Source of the DNA: a candidate division LCP-89 bacterium B3_LCP
GTDB taxonomy: Bacteria; Electryoneota; B3-LCP
Assembly (NCBI GenBank): GCA_005223185.1
Contig: NJBN01000001.1
Span: forward strand, 186,001 to 250,000
Reading direction: 5' to 3'
DNA: 64,000 bases
The notes beneath the pieces were generated by a model that made no database searches, was not told the origin of the DNA, and worked only from the letters and a program-made list of their open reading frames with translations. This document shows, piece after piece, positions 35,637 through 43,208 of the stretch (position 1 is the stretch's first letter; each line of letters opens with the position of its first letter). A program made the position numbers and the translations under genes.

Positions 35637-36968
35637 TCACTTGCGGCGTACGCGATAGGTGATCACAGTTTCTTTACCGGCTGCGACGGGAACCTGAAAT
35701 TCGATAGTGGTGGCGTTCTTCTTAACATATTGGTGCGATTTTTCCAATATTTCCCAATCACCCCAGATCTTCTCAATCACTGAGATGGTGACATTCTTGT
35801 CTTTATGGTTACGCAAACTGATGCTGTATGCCTCTTCCCTGACCCGGTCGGTGAGTCTCTTCATATCAGTGGTTTTCTTCTCGGCAGTCAGATCGAAAGC
35901 TGAACCTGTCACGATGCGAACTTCTTCATCCTTCGGCGTATGTTCGATGCGGTCTTCACCGATGAATTCTAAGGAATTATCATCATCCTGCTGGTAAACT
36001 CTGACCTTGCCAGCAGGCAGCGGTATTCCCAGCCCGGCTTTTTTCTCATTTTCGAAGACCAGGTTTACCATGACTTTTTTGGGAGATTTTTGCGGTTCAA
36101 AGATGTATTCACGCTTTGCCTGAACGGTTACTGGATCGAAGAGGCTGATCTGTTTAGTCTGCAGATCCTTCAGGGTTGTGGGACGTTGCAGAGTGTACAG
36201 GTGATACTCATAAAATGCCTTTTCTTCGAAAGCGGGAGCTTTTCTCTGAGTTCTGGCGTCCATGGTCGTCATCATTTCGGCGAACTGTTCCCGGTCATGG
36301 ACTAACTTCACATCTCCTGCCATGAGTTTCAGTTTGGCGTTCTTATAGGTGGCGCCGGAACGGTTTTCTATCGATACCCACGAACTCAAGTCAAGATCAT
36401 CTGTTTTATCGCTGATGACCGCTACGTATTCGGCATGCCAGGTCATTCCGTGGGTTAGATAAGATAGTTCGGCGTTCTGTTTACCGGATTTGTGACCTAT
36501 CAGTGACCAGACCAGCGTTGGACGAGTGCGCAATCCTCCGGGCAGTTCACCGAAGCGAATGTCACGGACAGCATCGGGGCTGATGATCTGGACTTGCCCA
36601 TCCTTGGACTGCAGGATTAATTGCGAACCGGAAGCAGAGAGAAGCTTACCCTCAAACAGATCTCCCTTGTCGGTGAAGACTTCTATTTTCTGATCCAGGT
36701 AACGTTCTAACAGCCTGGTGCGGGAGACCAGATCGTATTCGAAGTCCTGATCTAAGATGGAGACGTTATCCAGCTTGAGGTGAACCGAAGTTGGATCTAT
36801 TTGAGCGGCGACGTCGGCTGCTTCAAAGGTAAAGGCTCCTCTTTCGACCGATATAGGGCGGATTTCTTTAATTAGTCCTAAGTTCTGGTTATAGACGGTT
36901 ACGGAGACATCCTGGGCGTAACAGGTAACCGTTATAAGGACTGCTAAAATTGTAGTTATTAACTTCAT
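35637..36968 (-). CDS. DUF4139 domain protein, secreted
   Basis: The protein starts with a signal peptide (KLITTILAVLITVTCYAQ), followed by beta-rich sequence typical of the DUF4139 family (VTVYNQNLGLIKEIRPIS at the front). The middle region SYLTHGMTWHAEYVAVI and the C-terminal GKETVITYRVRRK also fit the family, whose function is unknown. The ATG at 36968, with a GAGG Shine-Dalgarno, is chosen; an upstream in-frame start at 37064 would overlap the STAS gene and lacks a signal peptide. About 443 aa. The preceding STAS gene may be in the same transcript. Confidence 0.8.
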   Translation of the reverse strand: MKLITTILAVLITVTCYAQDVSVTVYNQNLGLIKEIRPISVERGAFTFEAADVAAQIDPTSVHLKLDNVSILDQDFEYDLVSRTRLLERYLDQKIEVFTDKGDLFEGKLLSASGSQLILQSKDGQVQIISPDAVRDIRFGELPGGLRTRPTLVWSLIGHKSGKQNAELSYLTHGMTWHAEYVAVISDKTDDLDLSSWVSIENRSGATYKNAKLKLMAGDVKLVHDREQFAEMMTTMDARTQRKAPAFEEKAFYEYHLYTLQRPTTLKDLQTKQISLFDPVTVQAKREYIFEPQKSPKKVMVNLVFENEKKAGLGIPLPAGKVRVYQQDDDNSLEFIGEDRIEHTPKDEEVRIVTGSAFDLTAEKKTTDMKRLTDRVREEAYSISLRNHKDKNVTISVIEKIWGDWEILEKSHQYVKKNATTIEFQVPVAAGKETVITYRVRRK

Positions 36969-37017
36969 CACAAACCTCGTGGAGTTTTTGTTTTCATTAG
37001 CATCACGGTTGGATAGG

Positions 37018-37365
37018 TTAATCGCTCTCAGCCATTGCATCATCCACGCTTTCAAAAATTTCAAAAATGGTGTCGAGCCGGGTGATCTGGATTATTGAGC
37101 GCACTTTTTCTGACAATTTGGCGAGTTTAAAGGAACAGTTTTTTTCCGTTATTGTTCGATGTGCGGCGATGAGGATTCCCAGACCGGTGGATGACATGGC
37201 AACGACCTGCGATAGATCGATGACAACCCATTTCTTATCGTGATCCAGCATTTCTGAAAGTTTCTGCTGGAAGGTGCTCGAATCGGTCTCGAACATCACG
37301 CGACCACCCATATGGAAGACGGCTCCGTCCTTAAACTCGTTGATTTCAAGAGTCATTCCAGACAT
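37018..37365 (-). CDS. STAS-domain anti-sigma factor antagonist-like protein
   Basis: STAS proteins such as SpoIIAA bind partner kinases in a phosphorylation-dependent way and thereby free sigma factors or other targets. The 115-aa single-domain protein shows the conserved SSTGLGILI segment, whose first Ser is the usual phosphorylation site. The rest has the alternating beta/alpha pattern of the fold. No anti-sigma kinase or phosphatase is seen next to it. Its upstream region is shared with the divergent DUF3467 gene (37366-37594), so both promoters should lie there. Confidence 0.88.
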   Translation of the reverse strand: MSGMTLEINEFKDGAVFHMGGRVMFETDSSTFQQKLSEMLDHDKKWVVIDLSQVVAMSSTGLGILIAAHRTITEKNCSFKLAKLSEKVRSIIQITRLDTIFEIFESVDDAMAESD

Positions 37366-37594
37366 CTTATACCTATTGATATTGTAATTAAGAGATGCAA
37401 GAATCGCCGCTGCGATAATTGCTTTATAAGATTCATTGTGGAATCAGCCTGATCAGAAAGATAGCGAAATTTATATACAAACGCAAGTGGAATCCGTGCT
37501 TTTGCCGAATTTCGCTTGCAATTCTAAAGTAAAATAGTTAAACTGACTCTATACCAGTTAGTTATCTTAAAAAACACCATATCTGGAGGATGAA

Positions 37595-37942
37595 ATGCCT
37601 GATAATAAAATTCAACCACAACAGCCACCTGTGCAGGGCCCACAGCAGCGATTGAATATCGCCATTGATGAAAACGTCGGTGAAGGGACTTATTCGAATT
37701 TAGTGCTGATAGCTCATACGCCGGCAGAATTCGTGATGGATTTTGCCCGCGTTATGCCGGGAGTGCCCAAAACCAAGGTGCAGGCGAGAGTGATAATGAC
37801 GCCACAGCATTTGAAGGGATTCGCCAAAGCTCTGCAACAGAACGTTGAACAGTTCGAAAAGCGCTTCGGTGAAATCAAAATACAGGGCATGCCGGATGGT
37901 AAAGAATTCGGTTTCCGGTCAGGACCGGAGAATGCCGAGTAA
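37595..37942 (+). CDS. DUF3467 domain protein
   Basis: The 115-aa protein begins with a Pro/Gln-rich stretch, then RLNIAIDENVGEGTYSNL and PAEFVMDFARVMPG, the hallmarks of DUF3467, and ends with a helix. The family's function is unknown. A strong GGAGG Shine-Dalgarno lies 5 nt before the ATG. A hairpin follows 71 nt downstream, likely ending transcription. It is divergent from the STAS gene. Confidence 0.9.
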   Translation: MPDNKIQPQQPPVQGPQQRLNIAIDENVGEGTYSNLVLIAHTPAEFVMDFARVMPGVPKTKVQARVIMTPQHLKGFAKALQQNVEQFEKRFGEIKIQGMPDGKEFGFRSGPENAE

Positions 37943-38013
37943 TATTCAATTCCTAAAGACCTGATCTTGCGGGAAGTTGCTTCCCAGGCAGATAAATATA
38001 TCACAATAATTAT

Positions 38014-38037
38014 GAAAGCGACTCCCGGGTCGCTTTC
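38014..38037 (+). terminator. Hairpin terminator after DUF3467
   Basis: A perfect 9-bp stem, GAAAGCGAC (38014-38022) and GTCGCTTTC (38029-38037), encloses a 6-nt loop. The tail TATTTAAT is only partly T-rich, so termination efficiency is uncertain, but the stem is strong and directly follows the gene. Confidence 0.6.
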
Positions 38038-38078
38038 TATTTAATCCCAGATTAAACTCTGGCAAGCGGAGTAATCAC

Positions 38079-40301
38079 ATGAAACTTACAGTCGTGATTA
38101 TCACAGTTTTGATGCTAACCGGTTTATGCAACGCCCAGCACGATCCCGAAACGGAGCAAAACAGTCAAGACGCCTGGCAATTGATGCTATCCCAATTGAA
38201 CCTGAACGAGTCTAATTTAGGATTTAAGCCCAAAGGGTATTGGACGCGCTATCCCGATCCGAAGGATATACCCTTCAAGCTCCTGGCTTTCGATGATCTG
38301 TTTGCCGAACCCCAGCGGATCTATGATTTTGTCAAGATCATGGCGTTGTCGGTGGAGGATTATCTGCATCCGGATTATTTATCGGGAAGCGACCGCGGGC
38401 ATAGCAAGGGATTGCTGAAAGTGGCGTACTATTGCGGAGTGCGCAACGCTACGGCTCAGTTTCGCGATTACAGTGCCTCACTATGGGCGGAATTGGACGA
38501 AGAGGAGCCGCTGCTATTGGCTATTAAGGCAATTTACAACCAGACAGGACGTGTTTATCGTTATAATGCTATGGGGCAGGCGGCTGATTTTCCCTTATTG
38601 GAACGCGATTTTCGGCAGGCTATCGAACCCATAAACCCGCAAGTCAGGGTCGCCATAGCGCGAACACTGTTGCACCTTTTAGAGGCTCACAGGTTCCAAC
38701 AAATCGGTATGCGCAATGTTGACTATGAGAAAGCCCTGAGCTGCTGGCGGATTCGCCATTTGGGTGAAACTGAATTTGACGGATTGGAATACTTCCCGCA
38801 ACTGGAAGACTGCGCCCGAAATGTGGATATTAATTCCATATATTACGCAGGATATAAATTACTGGCATCGGCTGAGATGCTGGCGGACAGCCTGTCAGCT
38901 TTGTTGGATGACAAAGGGATCAACTGGAAAAAACAGAACCTGAACGTGGTAACGCCCATTGGACGGATTGTGCTTTCAGGGTCGAAGAATGATGTGCATC
39001 AGTATTCAGACGCGTTTCTCTTAGTTGATTTCGGTGGGAATGATACCTATAGAGGAGCGATCGGATCGACACCCTCGCTGAACATTCCCATCTCTCTGGC
39101 AGTGGATCTGTCCGGTCATGACAAATATATCAACGAAGATGAATATCTGCCTTCTCAGGGTGCCGCAATCTTCGGTGCGGGTGTGCTGCTGGATGTTTCA
39201 GGTGATGATATATACCGGTCGAAACGGCTGTCTCAGGGAGCTGCAATGCTGGGGATCGGTGTGCTGGCTGATATGGAAGGTGACGATGAATACCACATGT
39301 GGACTTCGGGACAGGGTGGAGCTTACTTTGGAGTGGGCGTTGCCATCGATAACAGTGGAGATGATAAGTACACACTGTGGGGAGACGGCCAGGGATACGG
39401 GGGATTGGGCGGCGTAGGGACGCTGATAAACCGCACTGGCAGCGATCATTACAGGTGCGAACCGCTGTCTGAGAATGCCTTCCGACCTGACTATCATTCC
39501 AAGGATGGAAAATACAACTATTCCTATTCGCAAGGCTGTGGCATAGGTCGCCGGGGGGACATAACTGACGGTCATTCCTGGGCTGGTGGCATGGGCACCA
39601 TCATTGACCTGCGCGGCGACGACCTCTACGAGTCCGCGAATTGGTCGCTGGGATGCGGATACTGGTACGGCATGGGTTTCGCCTATGATGGAGGCGGCGA
39701 TGACGTCTATCGCAGCGCCAACTGGACGCAAGCCAGCGGAGCTCACTTCGGCATAGGCGCTCTGATTGATGAGGGTGGCAATGATGAGCATATCGTTCAC
39801 GGTCATCAGTCAGCGGGATTGGGCTTCGGGCATGATTTCACCATATCTCTGCTGCTTAATCGCGGTGGAAATGATAAGTATCGGATACGAAAAGACGGGC
39901 TGGGTTATGCTATCAACATGTCGCAGGTATTTTTCTTCGATACTGAGGGGGAAGATCGATATGTTACAGGTGGTGGAAGAAATTACGGCAGGAATAACTT
40001 CAGGCAGTACAATCCGCCCATCATTGGAGCATTCCAGATGCTATTCGCCGATCAAATCTGTCTGTTCGCCGACGTACAGGGGAAGGATAGCTACCTGCGT
40101 TTGGATTCCGATACCGAGAAGACGAACCCGGATCCTGATATGGCTGATGGCGTAGAGTTTTACTTTCCAACAGATGCCCAACGGGATTCGCTGAGTAATA
40201 AACGTTACTACGGACTGGGTAAAGACATCGAGGAGTTCAACGGTCCGGAAATTGAGGCTTTCCGGGATAAGATGAAGAAGAGGTTTGAGGAGTTCAAATA
40301 G
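38079..40301 (+). CDS. Secreted protein with tandem G-D-D repeats, function unknown
   Basis: The 740-aa protein has a signal peptide (VVIITVLMLTGLCNAQ), a helical N-terminal half (to about residue 290) and then about 11 or 12 repeats of roughly 23-26 residues. Each repeat carries GDD or GND followed by x-Y, with a G-[VI]-x-x-L-x-D unit and often a SQG or GQG turn (for example LSQGAAMLGIGVLADMEG). The spaced Asp residues could bind calcium, as in hemolysin-type beta-rolls, but the repeat is not that nonapeptide. No named family is recognised. The pattern suggests a beta-solenoid on the cell surface or in the periplasm. It is flanked by a terminator and a PEBP gene. Confidence 0.75.
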   Translation: MKLTVVIITVLMLTGLCNAQHDPETEQNSQDAWQLMLSQLNLNESNLGFKPKGYWTRYPDPKDIPFKLLAFDDLFAEPQRIYDFVKIMALSVEDYLHPDYLSGSDRGHSKGLLKVAYYCGVRNATAQFRDYSASLWAELDEEEPLLLAIKAIYNQTGRVYRYNAMGQAADFPLLERDFRQAIEPINPQVRVAIARTLLHLLEAHRFQQIGMRNVDYEKALSCWRIRHLGETEFDGLEYFPQLEDCARNVDINSIYYAGYKLLASAEMLADSLSALLDDKGINWKKQNLNVVTPIGRIVLSGSKNDVHQYSDAFLLVDFGGNDTYRGAIGSTPSLNIPISLAVDLSGHDKYINEDEYLPSQGAAIFGAGVLLDVSGDDIYRSKRLSQGAAMLGIGVLADMEGDDEYHMWTSGQGGAYFGVGVAIDNSGDDKYTLWGDGQGYGGLGGVGTLINRTGSDHYRCEPLSENAFRPDYHSKDGKYNYSYSQGCGIGRRGDITDGHSWAGGMGTIIDLRGDDLYESANWSLGCGYWYGMGFAYDGGGDDVYRSANWTQASGAHFGIGALIDEGGNDEHIVHGHQSAGLGFGHDFTISLLLNRGGNDKYRIRKDGLGYAINMSQVFFFDTEGEDRYVTGGGRNYGRNNFRQYNPPIIGAFQMLFADQICLFADVQGKDSYLRLDSDTEKTNPDPDMADGVEFYFPTDAQRDSLSNKRYYGLGKDIEEFNGPEIEAFRDKMKKRFEEFK

Positions 40302-40333
40302 AGAGATATCTCATCTTTAATTGGGGAATGATT

Positions 40334-40894
40334 ATGGCACCAAAAAGTATCATCACAATGGTAATAATGCTGGTGTTGTTCGGCTGTGGAAGCAGTGAGC
40401 AACCTGAAACAAAAGTGGAAGTGGAGGTAAAAATGAACCTGACATTAACCAGCCCCGCTTTCGAAGAAGGGGCGATGATTCCTGAAAAATATACTAATGA
40501 TGGAGCCAACGTTTCACCGCCACTGGCATGGGTGGAGGTACCGGAAGGTACGGAGAGTTTCGCACTGATCTGCGATGACCCGGACGCTCCCATGGGTACC
40601 TGGGTGCACTGGGTGGTCTATAACCTGCCTGGTGATACGAGAGAACTGCCGGAGAACTTCCCGCCAGGTGAAGAGCCGGTAACAGGCGGTAAACAAGGGC
40701 TTACCGATTTTGGCAGCTACGGGTACGGAGGCCCGGCGCCTCCCAGCGGAACGCACCGTTATTTCTTCAAGCTCTTCGCGCTGGATTGCCAACTTGATTT
40801 AACCAGCAGCGTGCGCAAGAGCGATCTGCTGAAAGCTATGGAAGGACATGTTCTGGCACAGGGGCAATTAATGGGGCGGTATCGGAGGAGATAA
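40334..40894 (+). CDS. PEBP (YbhB/YbcL) family lipoprotein
   Basis: This family of phosphatidylethanolamine-binding-protein relatives is of uncertain role in bacteria. The protein has a lipoprotein signal with box LVLFGC, then the conserved DDPDAPMGTWVHWVVYN and GYGGPAPPSGTHRYFF segments that form the anion-binding pocket. The start chosen is ATG 40334, placed 6 nt after GGGGA; ATG 40328 is directly against that sequence and less likely. About 186 aa. It is convergent with the Kef gene, with a strong hairpin between. Confidence 0.9.
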   Translation: MAPKSIITMVIMLVLFGCGSSEQPETKVEVEVKMNLTLTSPAFEEGAMIPEKYTNDGANVSPPLAWVEVPEGTESFALICDDPDAPMGTWVHWVVYNLPGDTRELPENFPPGEEPVTGGKQGLTDFGSYGYGGPAPPSGTHRYFFKLFALDCQLDLTSSVRKSDLLKAMEGHVLAQGQLMGRYRRR

Positions 40895-40902
40895 GATGTA
40901 AA

Positions 40903-40935
40903 GTTGGGTTATCCGCTTTCGGTGGATAGCCCAAC
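40903..40935. terminator. Bidirectional hairpin between convergent genes
   Basis: The arms GTTGGGTTATCC (40903-40914) and GGATAGCCCAAC (40924-40935) pair over 12 bp with one G-T pair and a 9-nt loop. It lies between the stop codons of two convergent genes and likely blocks read-through in both directions. No T-tract follows. Confidence 0.55.
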
Positions 40936-40942
40936 CTACATA

Positions 40943-42595
40943 TCAATAATCTACAATCCTTTTTTGCACTTCTGCAGCAATTAGCAAACCGACCTCTTCC
41001 TCTTCATCGACAACCGCATGTGCTCCAGCTCGAAGGAAATCTGAAGAATACATATGATACCTCGCACGGGCTACAATAATCGTATCAGGCGACAACGCAT
41101 GAACCTGCCCGATAATCTGTCGAACAGTGGACGGATCGGGCACGGTGATCACAACAGCCATAGCCTTTTCAAGCTGCAAATGTTCCAGTACCTCAGTGCG
41201 GGTTGCATCGCCAATATAGGTTTGGAAACCATATTTGTGTGTGTCAGCCGCTGTTTTGGGGTTCAATTCAACAACGATGATGGATTTCTGCCCTTTCATC
41301 AACTCCTCAGCTGCGTGTTTGCCCGCAGGACCAAAGCCTACGATTAAGATATGGTCGCGTAATTTGTCACCTGATAAGACCGATGTCTCAGCCCTTCGAG
41401 GCAATTTGCTGCTTCGTTGCGGTAAAAGCCTACCGACGGCTGTTGCTGCGTGAGGTGCAACCGCGATCAAATACGGTGTGAGGAATAGGGTTACAATCGT
41501 TGCGGCGATGATCAGTTCAAACAGATCACCGCTAATCAGTTGTCCCTCCTTAGCTACCTCCGTGAGCACAAACGAGAATTCACCGATCTGCGCCAGGCAA
41601 ATTCCCGTGGCAACGGCGTGGTTCAATGAAGTGCTGAAAAGAAGTGTCACTGCGGTTACAACGATCGCTTTTCCAATCATGATGGCTGCAACTACTGCCA
41701 CAATTAGCACCCAATGCTCCAATATCCAAGCAGGATTACTCATCGCGCCGATGGAACTAAAGAACAAGGTTACGAAGAGAATTCGTAAGGGAGTAACGTC
41801 AGCACGAATTTGAGTGGCAAAAGGGGATTCAGCGAGCAGCATACCGGCGACAAATGCTCCTAACACCGGTGAAAGACCTAACTCATGGGATACCCATCCC
41901 GTCCCAACAGCCGTGACCATCGCCAGCAGAACCGGCAATTCACGACTGCGCGCTGCTTCCTTCGTCCTCAACAGTAATGGCACAATGTAATTTAAAAGTA
42001 TGTAGAGTGTCCCTACCAGTAATGCAGCCACTACTACCGCTCGCCCCATATCCCAGACTATTTGACCGATGGAACCACCACCGCCAAGCGCGGTCACGAG
42101 AAGCACAAGTGGAACTACCGCGATGTCCTGAAAGAGTAATATCCCCAGCGCATTGCGACCATGGATACTGTCTATTTCCACCCGGTTTATTAACAGACGC
42201 AATACCACTGCGGTACTGCTAAGTGCAACTATTGCCCCGACTGTTAGCGCCAAACGAAGATCAAACCCGAGAAGCCTACAAACACCTGCAGACAGAACAG
42301 CAGTCACTAAAACCTGTAAGGTTCCTCCACCCAGGGCAATTACCCCAATACTTCTAAGCCTACGCCAGGAGAACTCCAAGCCGATAACGAATAGCAGCAA
42401 GGCAACCCCTAACTCCGCGATCGCAGTAATCGCTTCATAATTCGGCAACAGGTCTAAAGCATTAGGACCCAGAAACATGCCAGCAAGCAAATAGCCGATT
42501 ATCGGATTCTGGCGCAAGCGCACACATATGCCGCCTAACACCATTGCTGCAAAAAGGAGGATTAATATATCAAGTACTATCGTCCAGAAGCTCAT
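40943..42595 (-). CDS. CPA2 cation:proton antiporter with TrkA-N domain (Kef type)
   Basis: Kef-type proteins exchange potassium or sodium for protons. The 550-aa protein has about 12 hydrophobic helices (residues 1-385), the family pattern GYLLAGMFLGPNAL at the front and, after about residue 410, an RCK_N Rossmann domain (HILIVGFGPAGKHAAEEL). The NAD-binding Gly pattern is intact; no RCK_C is seen. The gene stands alone with its own upstream region. It adds a second ion-transport system to the trkA-trkH pair elsewhere in the window. Confidence 0.9.
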   Translation of the reverse strand: MSFWTIVLDILILLFAAMVLGGICVRLRQNPIIGYLLAGMFLGPNALDLLPNYEAITAIAELGVALLLFVIGLEFSWRRLRSIGVIALGGGTLQVLVTAVLSAGVCRLLGFDLRLALTVGAIVALSSTAVVLRLLINRVEIDSIHGRNALGILLFQDIAVVPLVLLVTALGGGGSIGQIVWDMGRAVVVAALLVGTLYILLNYIVPLLLRTKEAARSRELPVLLAMVTAVGTGWVSHELGLSPVLGAFVAGMLLAESPFATQIRADVTPLRILFVTLFFSSIGAMSNPAWILEHWVLIVAVVAAIMIGKAIVVTAVTLLFSTSLNHAVATGICLAQIGEFSFVLTEVAKEGQLISGDLFELIIAATIVTLFLTPYLIAVAPHAATAVGRLLPQRSSKLPRRAETSVLSGDKLRDHILIVGFGPAGKHAAEELMKGQKSIIVVELNPKTAADTHKYGFQTYIGDATRTEVLEHLQLEKAMAVVITVPDPSTVRQIIGQVHALSPDTIIVARARYHMYSSDFLRAGAHAVVDEEEEVGLLIAAEVQKRIVDY

Positions 42596-43012
42596 GAATT
42601 TCTCATTGTAAAGCCCAGCTTAATCGAACTTATATTTATACCCGCTTCAAATGTGCTCACGTTCTTTGACTACCTGAATACTTCCCTAATCTACCAAACT
42701 CAGTCCAAATAATCAACCCAAAACAAAGCATACTTCGTGTGAGACCTGCTATCGCACCACAATTCACTGGATTCCGCATCAAGTGCGGAATGACAATTTC
42801 ATAACCGGGGTCGCCTGCGCCTATGGTGCCCCTGACCCCGACATTTCGCGTAGGGGTCGGTCTTGCGCCGACCCGACCTATTGCCGATGCCGTCGGGTCT
42901 CTGCACCCGACGGTATTGCAATATACAAAATCTAAAACCTTTTGTCAGGTCATTTATTTTTTTGAGGGGTTTTTAGGAAAGGCGGGGGACATAGGCGTAA
43001 GCCCCCTTACGG

Positions 43013-43046
43013 GCTTCTGGATCGCCGTAGGCGAAACAAAGCATGT
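43013..43046. repeat. Nested hairpin, family 3, copy 1
   Basis: Inner arms TCGCC (43022) and GGCGA with loop GTA are flanked by GCTTC and AAGCATGT. The copy at 56000-56035 has TCACC/GGTGA at the same place, an A-T to G-C paired change. Confidence 0.6.
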
Positions 43047-43055
43047 AACTGAGAA

Positions 43056-43115
43056 AAAAGCGTCATTCTGGCGTAGCCCAGCGCATAGCGCCCCTACGGA
43101 GAATCTGACGCTTTT
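43056..43115. repeat. Nested hairpin, GTCATTCTGG family, long copy
   Basis: Outer arms AAAAGCGTC (43056-43064) and GACGCTTTT (43107-43115) are perfectly complementary. Inside, ATTCT pairs with AGAAT, then CGTAG with CTACG. It is the same layout as the three copies near the GIY-YIG gene but with a longer core and different outer arms. Confidence 0.75.
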
Positions 43116-43140
43116 CTTTTCTGAATCACTGACTCACACT

Positions 43141-43207
43141 GATTAACCGATGACACAGATTTTATCCGCGAAATCCGTGCTATCTGCGAAAATCCGCGGT
43201 TCCGACA
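43141..43207 (-). repeat. Fold-back repeat, copy D (diverged)
   Basis: It contains AACCGATGACACAGAT at one end and AAAATCCGCGGTTCCGAC at the other, matching the ends of copies A-C in a shorter, diverged form. It lies directly downstream of the beta-helix gene's stop on the minus strand, as the other copies lie downstream of minus-strand genes. Confidence 0.7.
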
Positions 43208-43208
43208 A

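Larger units (their letters stand above)
42596..43208. other. Gene-poor intergenic region packed with palindromic repeats
   Basis: No supported gene lies in these 613 bases. Apart from an AT-rich first 150 nt, which must hold the Kef promoter, the region is a run of hairpins. There is a GTCATTCC-type palindrome near 42760-42800, a GC-rich multi-hairpin block at about 42806-42920 (CCGTCGGG pairing with CCCGACGG), the hairpins at 43013-43046 and 43056-43115, and fold-back copy D. An open frame at 42823-43146 exists, but it is built from repeats and is not called. Confidence 0.7.

Noticed and set aside
36969-37064. A longer DUF4139 start at 37064
   Set aside because: It overlaps the STAS gene and hides the signal peptide that begins at 36968.
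42823-43146. An open frame of 107 codons in the intergenic region
   Set aside because: It runs through the GC-rich hairpin block and two repeat copies, has no recognisable motif and is best explained by the repeats.
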